DNA from: Nostocales cyanobacterium HT-58-2
Lineage (GTDB): Bacteria; Cyanobacteriota; Cyanobacteriia; Cyanobacteriales; Nostocaceae
Assembly: GCA_002163975.1 (NCBI GenBank)
Contig: CP019636.1
Location: forward strand, 4,165,001-4,229,000
Length of the DNA: 64,000 nt
Direction of reading: 5' to 3'
The translations under genes were made by a program, and so were the position numbers. Shown piece after piece: positions 8,806 to 16,626 of the stretch. The notes under the pieces are model-generated. The model had not been told where the DNA came from. It ran no database searches and was given only the letters and a program-made list of their open reading frames with translations. Position 1 is the first letter of the stretch; each line of letters begins with the position of its first letter.

Positions 8806-9000
8806 ATGAGACGCCTAAGTCGCAAAACATTGACACATCAAAACACAATCATTGCAGCCAAGAACTTCTTGCAAGAGATGGACAATGGAGCAACGCTAGA
8901 AGAATTGAAGTTCATTTCCAGTGCAGCAGACGACATTGCGCTCTTTTGGCATCTCATAGGAAATCCTGAGGAAATTCCTTTACAGGAATTGCAAGGGTAG
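8806..9000 (+). CDS. Small hypothetical protein
   Basis: This encodes 64 residues from an ATG preceded by GGAGTAACAT, a plausible ribosome binding site about 9 nt upstream. The product is soluble and probably helical (IIAAKNFLQEMDNGATLEEL, then AADDIALFWHLIG). No motif of known function is visible. It follows the PBP2 pair on the same strand, 234 bp downstream, but I see no functional link. The strand, spacing and good start support it; its small size keeps confidence moderate. Confidence 0.5.
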   Translation: MRRLSRKTLTHQNTIIAAKNFLQEMDNGATLEELKFISSAADDIALFWHLIGNPEEIPLQELQG

Positions 9001-9089
9001 TATGGACTAGTTCTCACTGGTACAATAAAGGCTGGGATCTTTGAAATACTTATCTTTTCTCTTAGAAGAACTTATCAAGATTTTCTAGT

Positions 9090-9122
9090 AACAATTCCAC
9101 GGCTTGAACCCGTGGGATTGTT
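9090..9122. terminator. Hairpin between convergent genes, likely bidirectional terminator
   Basis: Arms AACAATTCCACGG and CCGTGGGATTGTT (13 bp, one mismatch) enclose a 7-nt loop. They sit between the small gene ending at 9000 and the carboxypeptidase gene ending at 9130 on the other strand. Confidence 0.6.
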
Positions 9123-9129
9123 AACTTGA

Positions 9130-9948
9130 TTATTGCGAAACCTGAGCAGGTTTGAAGTTTTTAGCCCTATAAAAAGTTTCTAAGCTATTGCGATCGCCCA
9201 CAAAACGCCAGTGCCAAGGCTCATAACTCACACCTTGAATATTGTTTTGCCCAAAGGACATCTCAAAGCCAAAACGTGCTGCGTTGGCTTGCAGCCATTG
9301 AAAAGCTTTCGTTTTTTCAAAGTTGATAGTTAGATTAGTTGCTGGTGCTGCCCCGTCTCCAATATCCAAAGCATAACCTGTATGATGTTCACTATGACCA
9401 GGGGGAGCACTGACAGCGGCCCGTTGCGCTGGAGTTTGATTCCGCTGGGCACCAACCTTAAAAAATAACTGTTCTTGGTCTTTTACGGAACGAAAACCGG
9501 AAATGGGAACCAAAATGACACCTGCACTCCGTGCAGCCGTTGTCATTTCCAGAAACTTTTGCGCAGCAGGTGTTCGCATTTTGATACGCCTATCCTTAGA
9601 AATCGGTTGTAGTTCCGACTCAGGCGCTTCTGAGTAGGGAAAATGTCCCAAAACTCTATCCTCATTTGAGGTGGCTGAATTTCCGGGTTGTGATGGAATT
9701 GTCGGAGTTGAACTAGCAGGGGAAGATTGAGAATCTTTTGTTTTTTTGGGTGTCAAAACGAAAAACAAAAAGCCACTCGCAACAGCTATCAATACAACCC
9801 CCACCACTCCCCCAATGATCAAACCCAATGGGCGAATGCTGACCTTCTTTGGTGCTGCATCAGGAGTATCACGCAAAGCTTCCGGAATATCTCCACCGGA
9901 AGTAGATGGCGTGTCTTGCGGTTTTTCAGAAAACCCAGCATTATCCAA
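9130..9948 (-). CDS. M15-family D-alanyl-D-alanine carboxypeptidase (VanY/DdcB-like), membrane anchored
   Basis: The protein has 272 residues. A proline-rich cytosolic N-terminus is followed by one membrane anchor (about residues 41-66, LGLIIGGVVGVVLIAVASGF), a Ser/Pro/Thr linker and a periplasmic peptidase domain. The zinc-binding motif of M15B peptidases is present: HSEHHTGYALDIGDG, and then EPWHWRFVG near the C-terminus. SGFRSVKDQEQLF is another family block. It would trim the terminal D-Ala of peptidoglycan stem peptides. The start is TTG at 9948. No ATG exists before residue 122, and AGGAGT lies about 8 nt upstream of the TTG, which decides the start. Confidence 0.88.
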   Translation of the reverse strand: MDNAGFSEKPQDTPSTSGGDIPEALRDTPDAAPKKVSIRPLGLIIGGVVGVVLIAVASGFLFFVLTPKKTKDSQSSPASSTPTIPSQPGNSATSNEDRVLGHFPYSEAPESELQPISKDRRIKMRTPAAQKFLEMTTAARSAGVILVPISGFRSVKDQEQLFFKVGAQRNQTPAQRAAVSAPPGHSEHHTGYALDIGDGAAPATNLTINFEKTKAFQWLQANAARFGFEMSFGQNNIQGVSYEPWHWRFVGDRNSLETFYRAKNFKPAQVSQ

Positions 9949-10049
9949 AAGTCAACTCCTGCGTTTGTTCAAGATCCATAACAAATTGTAAACTGGAGAA
10001 AAAGAAACGCAATAAATAAGATCTTACATTTATACTTCTAGGTTTAATC

Positions 10050-10967
10050 TTGACAAACCTCCTAGAACTCTACGTTAAGTTAGTATTCTTAGTCCTAGTA
10101 GGTTACACTTTGGGGCGCAAACTACCTGCCATCGTTCCTATCCGTTTAGGACAATTCCTCTTCTGGGTAGGAGTACCGTTAGGTATTGTAATTTTCTTAC
10201 GCAAAGCTGACTTATCAGGACAAATTTGGATTGCACCAGCGATCGCCCACTTAGCCATTTTCTTAGGGGCACTTTTAGCGTGGGTAGGAATAAAAGGGCA
10301 AGCTCATCTCACAAACACTGTTCCCCAAAGATCGACTCAAGGGAGTTTTATCCTAGCGGCAATGGTGGGCAATACAGGTTATATTGGTTATCCTGTAATC
10401 CTGTCAATAGCTGGTACACAATACTTTGCTTGGGCACTGTTTTATGATTTACTTGGGACAACATTGGGAGCTTATGGACTAGGTGTTGCCCTAGCAGCTC
10501 GTTTTGGCAGTGATGTTCAGAGTCATTTTCGGGTTTTTAAAGCAATTATCATCAATCCTGCTCTATGGAGTTTCGGGTTTGGCTTACTATTTCGGGAGGT
10601 AAAAATCCCTGCTCCTATTGAATTTTGTCTGGAGCTATTTGCTTGGAGTACAGTAGCACTAGCTCTGGTGTTAATTGGGATGCGACTTAGCCAACTCACT
10701 TCTTGGCAAAGCGTACCAAGAGCAAGCGCTAGCCTAGGTATCAAAATGCTGCTAGTACCCTTAATTCTAGGCAGTACTTTACCACTTTTTGGTTTAACTG
10801 GGACAACAGCACGGACAATTGTACTTCAAATGGCTATGCCTCCAGCTTTTGCCACACTGGTTCTTGCCGAAACTTTCAATCTTGATCGCGACCTTGCAGT
10901 CACTGCATTAGCTATGGGATCGGTTATGTTGCTGGCGACTCTTCCAATTTTGTTGTGGCTGTTTTGA
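10050..10967 (+). CDS. AEC-family (auxin efflux carrier-like) membrane transporter
   Basis: The protein has 305 residues and is almost wholly hydrophobic, with about ten transmembrane helices. Family features are the N-terminal YVKLVFLVLVGYTLGRKLP, the GNTGYIGYPVILS motif near residue 105, and the C-terminal QMAMPPAFATLVLAETFNLD block. AEC carriers export organic anions; the substrate here cannot be read. The start is TTG at 10050, since no ATG or GTG is found upstream in frame. The gene is divergent from the carboxypeptidase gene, with a 101-bp spacer that must hold both promoters. Confidence 0.85.
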   Translation: MTNLLELYVKLVFLVLVGYTLGRKLPAIVPIRLGQFLFWVGVPLGIVIFLRKADLSGQIWIAPAIAHLAIFLGALLAWVGIKGQAHLTNTVPQRSTQGSFILAAMVGNTGYIGYPVILSIAGTQYFAWALFYDLLGTTLGAYGLGVALAARFGSDVQSHFRVFKAIIINPALWSFGFGLLFREVKIPAPIEFCLELFAWSTVALALVLIGMRLSQLTSWQSVPRASASLGIKMLLVPLILGSTLPLFGLTGTTARTIVLQMAMPPAFATLVLAETFNLDRDLAVTALAMGSVMLLATLPILLWLF

Positions 10968-11031
10968 TTTGTTGTGACTACGAGGGAAGTGAAGCAGGTA
11001 GAGGTGTTTAAGATTGCTTCACTTCACCTTG

Positions 11032-11550
11032 CTAACATAACTGACTGACTTTTTCCACGAGATCCGCTGGACTCATCAATTCGTAAGCTTCAAATGGCTG
11101 GTGTATCCAAGGGTTATCAGGCAAGTAATCAACATAGTAATGAGGTACTATCACGGAACAGGCTTTGTACCAGATAACAGCAGTACGAATTTCCTCAATA
11201 GGAGAATCACTGTATTTTTTCAACCAAGGGATTGTTTGCTTGAGTGTAACCCCAGAGTCCACTAAGTCATCGACCAAAAGAATACGTGAACCTAAATTTT
11301 CAGTTGTCATTGTCAAGTTACGAGAAAATATTAAATTTCCTCTTTGTTGCTTACCAGAACTACTGTATGATGACGTTGCCAAAATCGCTAAAGGCTGCTT
11401 ATAAATACGTGAGAGGATATCTCCTACTCGCAGTCCGCCTCTAGCAAGGCAAACAATCTGGTTGAATTCCCACCCAGAGTGATAAATTTGAGCAGCCAAT
11501 TGTTCAATTTTTTGGTGATAATCTGACCAGGAAACGTAAAGGTCTAGCAT
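11032..11550 (-). CDS. Phosphoribosyltransferase family protein
   Basis: The protein has 172 residues. The type I PRTase signature ILLVDDLVDSGVTL (PRPP-binding loop) is at about residues 89-102, preceded by IVCLARGGLRVGDILS, which supplies the pyrophosphate loop. The C-terminal hood NPWIHQPFEAYE is typical of the xanthine/hypoxanthine-type PRTase group. The likely role is purine base salvage, but the exact base cannot be assigned. The gene converges with the upstream AEC carrier. The start ATG at 11550 is only 67 bp from the divergent MFS gene. Confidence 0.85.
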   Translation of the reverse strand: MLDLYVSWSDYHQKIEQLAAQIYHSGWEFNQIVCLARGGLRVGDILSRIYKQPLAILATSSYSSSGKQQRGNLIFSRNLTMTTENLGSRILLVDDLVDSGVTLKQTIPWLKKYSDSPIEEIRTAVIWYKACSVIVPHYYVDYLPDNPWIHQPFEAYELMSPADLVEKVSQLC

Positions 11551-11617
11551 AGGGAATTTAGTCTATTACTAATAATCGATAGCAAATTCCTTAATTTTAA
11601 TATGAGCGCAAAATATT

Positions 11618-13060
11618 ATGGGCGATTCTGTTTCTGATGGCTATTCCCAACAAACTCCGGAAAGTGAAAAACTGGATTTAAGCACCAAACTTGCTTTCGG
11701 TGCAGGGGACTTGGGTACGGCGATCACTGCTATGATTGGGATTTCTTATTTGTCTCCGTTTCTCACAGATGTAGCTGGTCTAAATCCCCAATTAGCAGGG
11801 CAAACCCAGCTTATCGGTAAAGTGTGGGATGCGGTCAACGACCCGATGGTGGGTGTGTTGAGCGATCGCACTCAAAGCCAGCAAGGAAGGCGCTATCCCT
11901 GGATGATCTGGGGAGCAATTCCCTTTGGAGTCTTCTTTTTTTTGCAGTGGATTGTACCTCACTTTAGTAATAACGAAAATGCAAATCAGTCGGGTTTGTT
12001 TTGGTATTACACTGCTATTTCGATTTTGTTTAATGCCTTTTATACAGTCGTTAATTTACCATACACTGCGCTCACAGCCGAACTGACGCAAGACTACGAC
12101 GAACGCACCAGTCTTAACAGTTTTCGCTTTACCTTTTCTATTGGTGGTAGCATTCTTGCTCTAGTTATTGGTTTAGTCATCTCCCTATTGGTTCCTGGTA
12201 ACCGCAGTCAACAGTATTTATTACTAGGAGCTATCTGTGCCATTATCTCTGTTTTACCCGTATATTGGTGTGTTTGGGGAACCAAAAAACGCGCCCAAGC
12301 TGTAGCAAAGTTACACCCCCAAACCGAGCAAACTGTCTCTATTCCTTTATTGCAGCAACTTAAAATCGCTTTTACCAATCGCCCTTTCTTATTTGTGGTG
12401 GGCATTTATCTGTGTTCTTGGTTAGCTGTCCAGCTAACAGCTGGCATTATTCCCTACTATGTCACCAGCCAGATGCGCCTTCCACAATGGCATATTAGTT
12501 TAGTGCTTTTGGCGGTGCAAGGAACTGCTATGGCTATGCTGTTTGTTTGGACTGCCATCAGTAGGCGTTATGGCAAACAAGCCGTGTACTATATGGGAAT
12601 GAGTTTGTGGATTATCGCTCAGGCTGGACTCTTTTTCGTACAGCCCGGTCAAGTTGGTTTGATGTACTTTTTAGCAGTCCTCGCAGGTTTTGGAGTATCC
12701 ACGGCTTATCTTGTTCCCTGGTCGATGCTACCTGATGTGATTGAACTGGATGAATTAAAAACAGGACAGCGACGGGAAGGCATATTTTATAGTTTCATAG
12801 TATTTGTGCAAAAAATCTGTTTGGGGATCGCAGTTAATGTGGTTTTACAAAGATTAGGTACAGCTGGTTATATTAAACCTACAACAGACATCCCGATACC
12901 GAGCCAACCAGATTCCGTATTAGAAGTTATTCGCGTCTCTATCGGTCCAATACCAGCGATCGCTTTGATTTGTGGCTTAGTTTTAACATATTTTTACCCA
13001 ATTACCCGCGAGATGCATGCACAGATTGTGCTGCAACTCCAGGAACGGCAGAACAAGTAG
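11618..13060 (+). CDS. GPH-family (glycoside-pentoside-hexuronide) cation symporter, MFS superfamily
   Basis: The protein has 480 residues and about twelve transmembrane helices. The N-terminal KLAFGAGDLGTAI and GKVWDAVNDPMVGVLSDRT, followed by RRYPWMIWGAIPFG, are the hallmark of the GPH group. A second family block is VPWSMLPDVIELDEL in the second half. It would take up a sugar or glycoside with H+ or Na+; the substrate is not deducible. The ATG at 11618 is in an AT-rich region. A HIP1-like GCGATCGC occurs in the coding sequence. Confidence 0.9.
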   Translation: MGDSVSDGYSQQTPESEKLDLSTKLAFGAGDLGTAITAMIGISYLSPFLTDVAGLNPQLAGQTQLIGKVWDAVNDPMVGVLSDRTQSQQGRRYPWMIWGAIPFGVFFFLQWIVPHFSNNENANQSGLFWYYTAISILFNAFYTVVNLPYTALTAELTQDYDERTSLNSFRFTFSIGGSILALVIGLVISLLVPGNRSQQYLLLGAICAIISVLPVYWCVWGTKKRAQAVAKLHPQTEQTVSIPLLQQLKIAFTNRPFLFVVGIYLCSWLAVQLTAGIIPYYVTSQMRLPQWHISLVLLAVQGTAMAMLFVWTAISRRYGKQAVYYMGMSLWIIAQAGLFFVQPGQVGLMYFLAVLAGFGVSTAYLVPWSMLPDVIELDELKTGQRREGIFYSFIVFVQKICLGIAVNVVLQRLGTAGYIKPTTDIPIPSQPDSVLEVIRVSIGPIPAIALICGLVLTYFYPITREMHAQIVLQLQERQNK

Positions 13061-13191
13061 AGTGAGTCACTCTCTTCTCAAACATTCAAAATTATCAATT
13101 CAAAATTCAAAATTATTCCACGGATGAATCCGAGGGCTTGAATAATTAGCTTGTGCAGTTTGTCCTGTCCATGAATAAATTCAGAGAGAAC

Positions 13192-13220
13192 TCCTGAAGG
13201 CGGGAAACCCGCCTTCAGGA
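13192..13220. repeat. Perfect 13-bp inverted repeat with 3-nt loop
   Basis: TCCTGAAGGCGGG and CCCGCCTTCAGGA flank AAA. The GGGAAACCC core is shared with the small hairpin at 19813-19827, so it is probably a dispersed repeat that may also act as the MFS gene terminator. Confidence 0.7.
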
Positions 13221-13425
13221 CTGGACTCACTATACATCTCGAAATAAATCTTTCCCTCCTTTTTATGGATAAATCCAAGGGCTTGCAACCTTGTGGCAGG
13301 CAAAGCCTTAATTCTTCCCCCCCTGCTTCTCCTCTTCCCCTGCCTTTCTTCGGTCAGGTATACGCTATAGTGCACTTGTATGCAGCGTACTACACTTTTG
13401 TACAGCAGTTTTCTACAGTGTTTTT

Positions 13426-13468
13426 GAGCATGGGGGAAGGCAAATGAAGTATGCCTTCCCCCATGCTC
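13426..13468. terminator. Perfect 17-bp inverted repeat downstream of the fasciclin gene
   Basis: Arms GAGCATGGGGGAAGGCA (13426-13442) and its exact reverse complement (13452-13468) enclose a 9-nt loop. It lies 36 bp past the stop of the minus-strand fasciclin gene. No T-run follows, so it may be an RNA-stabilising hairpin or a dispersed repeat and not a classic terminator. Confidence 0.55.
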
Positions 13469-13503
13469 AATGCCCTATTGCCCTTTATATCCCTAGAAAC
13501 CTA

Positions 13504-14073
13504 TTACAGTTTTAGTCCAGGCGGAAGAAGCACTTTATCAATCACATGAATCACACCATTACTGGCTTTGACATCTGCTTTGGTGACTTTTGCCTGATCT
13601 ACCGTTACAGTACCTTGATTCACCTTAACTTTAACTGGGCTACCTTCAACTGTCTTGACCTGACCAGATTTGATGGCTTTAGAAGTCACTGCGCCAGGTA
13701 CGACATGGTAAGTCAAAATCTTTTGCAAGGTTGCCTTATTTTCTGGCTTGAGCAATTTTTCCAAAGTTCCCTTTGGTAGAGCTGCGAATGCAGCATCCGT
13801 GGGTGCGAATACAGTAAATGGTCCCTTAGCGGACAGGGTATCCACAAGATCTGCTGCCTTCAACGCTGCTACCAGGGTCTTGAAAGAAGGATTGGCACTA
13901 GCAACATCGACAATTGTACCTGCAGTTGTTGGTTGAGTCGTCGATGTGGTGGGCTTGGGCGATGAAGTTGAATGAGATTGAGCGAAAGTTGGAGCGCTAA
14001 TCACAAAACTAGCTGCAGCAATGGTAATAGCAACTGTTTTACTAAATAAGCTTTGAGACTGTTGGATACTCAT
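13504..14073 (-). CDS. Secreted fasciclin (FAS1) domain protein
   Basis: Taking the start at ATG 14073 gives 189 residues beginning MSIQQSQSLFSKTVAITIAA, a typical Sec signal peptide cut near SAPTFAQS. A Ser/Thr/Pro linker leads into a single FAS1 domain: TIVDVASANPSFKTLVAALK, then FTVFAPTDAAFAALP, LTYHVVPGAV and GVIHVIDKVLLPP. FAS1 proteins act in cell-surface adhesion. An upstream TTG at 14118 in the same frame would add 15 residues in front of the signal peptide and is less likely. It converges with the MFS gene. Confidence 0.9.
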   Translation of the reverse strand: MSIQQSQSLFSKTVAITIAAASFVISAPTFAQSHSTSSPKPTTSTTQPTTAGTIVDVASANPSFKTLVAALKAADLVDTLSAKGPFTVFAPTDAAFAALPKGTLEKLLKPENKATLQKILTYHVVPGAVTSKAIKSGQVKTVEGSPVKVKVNQGTVTVDQAKVTKADVKASNGVIHVIDKVLLPPGLKL

Positions 14074-14345
14074 GAGTGTCAACTTTCTGTAATCTAAAAA
14101 GTCATGATGTAAAGACATGACTAATCTTGTTACGATTTGTTTCCTATTATTTTAACAAAATTTAGGAATTCTCAGCTTTCCACCTCTTCCTGCTTCCATA
14201 CCTCTTTGTTGATGGCATCCTTGAAGTTGTTGTATCTCTGAATCAACTTAGTACGGATTTACCTACCGTTAGAATTTCGCTAATTGTCTAAGATTTTGTA
14301 ATGATACTTAATATAAACACAAATAGCAAAAGCTCTTTAAGTTGA

Positions 14346-15026
14346 ATGGTACTCACAAGCTTACAGGAAATTTCCACTCAGTTAGAAAGTTCAAATTTGC
14401 GCGATCGCATGGTAGCCCTTGCTTCCTTGAAGGATGTTCCCGCAGAGGACGCAGTCCCTTTGATTAAAAAAGTCTTGGATGATGAGTCTCTTCAACTTAG
14501 ATCAATGGCAATCTTTGCATTGGGAATCAAGCAAACAGAAGAATCTTACCCAATTTTGATACGCATTCTAGAAACTGACCCTGATTATGGCATACGTGCT
14601 GATGCCGCAGGTGCTTTAGGATACTTAGAAGATTCCCGAGGTGTTGAACCGCTGATGCGAGCATTTTATGAGGATACTGATTGGCTAGTACGCTTTAGTG
14701 CGGCAGTTGCTCTTGGTAATCTTAAAGACTTACGTGCCCGTGAAATCCTCATCAAGGCTTTAGATAGTGAAGAAGTTATCCTACAACAAGCTGCGATCGC
14801 TGCATTAGGAGAAATCAAAGATATCGAGTCTGTGGATCTGATTTTACGCTTTGCCGAATCTGACGATTGGTTAGTACGTCAACGCCTTGCAGAAGCCCTA
14901 GGTCATCTTCCCAGTCCTAAAAGTGTTTCAGCTTTGAAATACCTGGAAAAAGATAACCATCAACACGTTGCTGAGGCAGCAAGGATTTCCCTGAAACGCT
15001 TGGAGGAAGCAGGTTATCAAGCTTGA
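14346..15026 (+). CDS. HEAT-repeat protein (PBS lyase-type repeats)
   Basis: The protein has 226 residues made almost wholly of HEAT-like repeats of about 31 residues (AVPLIKKVLDDESLQLRSMA, DPDYGIRADAAGALGYLEDS, TDWLVRFSAAVALGNLKD, SDDWLVRQRLAEALGHL). This is the repeat type of bilin lyase subunits (CpcE/F) and NblB. It precedes cpcS by 207 bp on the same strand, which hints at phycobilisome assembly or turnover; the substrate cannot be told from sequence. It is shorter than CpcE, so an independent scaffold or NblB-like role is possible. Confidence 0.85.
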   Translation: MVLTSLQEISTQLESSNLRDRMVALASLKDVPAEDAVPLIKKVLDDESLQLRSMAIFALGIKQTEESYPILIRILETDPDYGIRADAAGALGYLEDSRGVEPLMRAFYEDTDWLVRFSAAVALGNLKDLRAREILIKALDSEEVILQQAAIAALGEIKDIESVDLILRFAESDDWLVRQRLAEALGHLPSPKSVSALKYLEKDNHQHVAEAARISLKRLEEAGYQA

Positions 15027-15233
15027 AGACTTTGTGTATAGAGGGAAATCGGGAGAGTAGAGGAGTAGGGGAAGAAGAGGGGGAGCCCGCTGCGCTTGGG
15101 AGCGGGGGAGAGGAATTAACGTCCATTAACTCTTTTCTCCCTTGCTCCTTGCCCCTCTTCTCCCTGCGACCTCGCTCCTGCTACCTTGGAATAAGTGAGA
15201 TAAAAAGGATTTTGAAGCAAGGTAATTTCATTG

Positions 15234-15800
15234 ATGAATATAGAAGAGTTTTTTCAGTTGAGCGCTGGCAAGTGGTTTTCCCATCGTACCAGTCACCATT
15301 TGGCTTTTAAACAATCAGAAGACGGCAAATCAGACATCACCATTGAGACACTGGCGGCTGATCATCCAGAGGTCATTAAACTATGTCAACAGTACGATGT
15401 TGACCCTAGCCGTGCCTTCTGTGGTGCCAGAGTGACCTGGAATGGCACAATGGAATGGGATGAAGAAAAACACACTGGTTCTACAGTGTTGGTTGTTGTT
15501 CCAGATGAAGATAATCCCAATGAAGGCAAGTTACTGAGGGAAATGGGTTACGCGGAGAAAGCCCCAGTCGCCGGAACCTACAAAATGGGCAGTGATGATG
15601 CATTGACTCTAATAACAGAGTATGAAACCATGTGGTCCGAGGAGCGCTTGTGGTTTGCCAGTCCCAACTTGCGGATGCGCGTAAGTGTGCTCAAACGTTT
15701 TGGTGGTTTTAGCATGGCTTCATTTACTTCTGAGATTCGCATGGGTGGATCTCAGCCTACAGCGAAAGCCTCTGAGGCTATGAACTCAGCATCAAGTTAG
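15234..15800 (+). CDS. cpcS: Phycobiliprotein chromophore lyase, CpcS/CpeS family
   Basis: The protein has 188 residues, the usual length for the family. It starts MNIEEFFQLSAGKWFSHRTS and continues with ITIETLAADHPEVIKLC, FCGARVTWNGTMEW, GTYKMGSDDALTLITEYE and ERLWFASPNLRMRVSVL, all characteristic of S-type bilin lyases (lipocalin-like barrel). It attaches phycocyanobilin or phycoerythrobilin to Cys of phycobiliprotein subunits. ATG 15234 was chosen over the TTG just before it because AAGGT lies about 10 nt upstream. A hairpin follows at 15849-15870. Substrate specificity cannot be assigned. Confidence 0.93.
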   Translation: MNIEEFFQLSAGKWFSHRTSHHLAFKQSEDGKSDITIETLAADHPEVIKLCQQYDVDPSRAFCGARVTWNGTMEWDEEKHTGSTVLVVVPDEDNPNEGKLLREMGYAEKAPVAGTYKMGSDDALTLITEYETMWSEERLWFASPNLRMRVSVLKRFGGFSMASFTSEIRMGGSQPTAKASEAMNSASS

Positions 15801-15848
15801 TCTTGCTTACGCAACAGCACCTCACGGTACTCAAAGTTTTGATTGAAC

Positions 15849-15870
15849 TAGCCCCTGCTAACAGGGGCTA
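15849..15870. terminator. Perfect 9-bp hairpin after cpcS
   Basis: TAGCCCCTG and CAGGGGCTA enclose a CTAA loop, 48 bp after the cpcS stop. The stem is GC-rich and followed by TAATATT; it probably ends the HEAT-cpcS transcript. Confidence 0.6.
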
Positions 15871-16508
15871 TAATATTGGTGAACTCTTAATAGAATTTTT
15901 AATATTCTTGAAAAATTAAAGAATGTATCAGTTCACAGGAAAAACACTGGCACTGATATGAATTCTTGCGAAATTAATCGTATTTTTACGGTACAATCTG
16001 CTTGAAATCACACTTAAGATAGTGAAGATATCATAAAGAGTTTTCATTCCTGAAATAGTAAAAGTAAAGTTTAGTAAAAGTAAAGTTTACGCAGAAGTGC
16101 CTACCAAGAATTAGTCAGGGTCGTTTTAATCTGCCACACACCAATTAGGAGAGCAACTCACACAAAAGGAAAGAAAACCGCTCAAAGTTCTCCATTCGAT
16201 ATTGGTGCACATACTTTCTATTTTCAGTAAACCAAGTCAACTTTGACGTTCTACTCACATGGGAGATTGGTTTGTGCTTGTACTGCTGGAAAAATTTATC
16301 ATTGCGCAATTGGATCAACCAATGTGCTAGCGATCGCGCTATTGAACTGTTTGAAATGTGGCTTAAAACGCAGAATAAACAATTAACTTCTCTTGTGACC
16401 TCATTCGCTCATATCCCCTTCTTAATCCAAATGGAGAGATGGGGAACGCGCAGTTTCCAAGGAGTGCAAATTAAAGGTAGTGGGGTGAAAGTCAAAAGTC
16501 TTAGACTT

Positions 16509-16585
16509 TTGAACGCCAGTCGCCTGCGGTTAAAAGTAGCGTCTCCCCCCCTGAGAGGGAAAGCTGTCATTCGCGCTGGCTCCTT
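16509..16585. repeat. Dispersed repeat copy upstream of the exporter gene
   Basis: The segment opens with TTGAACGCCAGTCGCCTGCG and closes with GCGCTGGCTCC. The same left and right ends bound a shorter segment at 19793-19841. Confidence 0.6.
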
Positions 16586-16626
16586 TTGATTCATGGCTAG
16601 AGACTAGTAACTCATCCAACAATCGC

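Larger units (their letters stand above)
13061..13503. other. Intergenic region with two strong hairpins, no gene
   Basis: This region of about 440 bp lies between the convergent MFS and fasciclin genes. It contains direct AATTCAAAATTCAAAA-type repeats at its left end and the two perfect hairpins listed separately. Short open frames on both strands (about 60 codons) have no recognisable features and overlap the repeats. Confidence 0.6.
15801..16626 (+). other. Long intergenic region before the type I exporter gene
   Basis: About 830 bp hold no gene I can support. It contains a terminator-like hairpin after cpcS (15849-15870) and a 16-bp direct repeat of AGTAAAAGTAAAGTTT near 16056-16087. A copy of a dispersed repeat lies at 16509-16585 and recurs after the exporter gene at 19793-19841. 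An open frame at 16272-16589 overlaps that repeat and shows no protein features. Confidence 0.55.

Noticed and set aside
8592..8825. Minus-strand open frame of 77 codons after the second PBP2 gene
   Set aside because: Overlaps the start of the small plus-strand gene, has no ribosome binding site and no protein-like pattern.
13265..13447. 60-codon open frame in the MFS-fasciclin spacer
   Set aside because: Overlaps a strong hairpin and low-complexity CCTGCTTCTCC sequence; no features.
16272..16589. 105-codon frame upstream of the exporter gene
   Set aside because: Its 3' part runs through a dispersed repeat and its N-terminus has no recognisable features.
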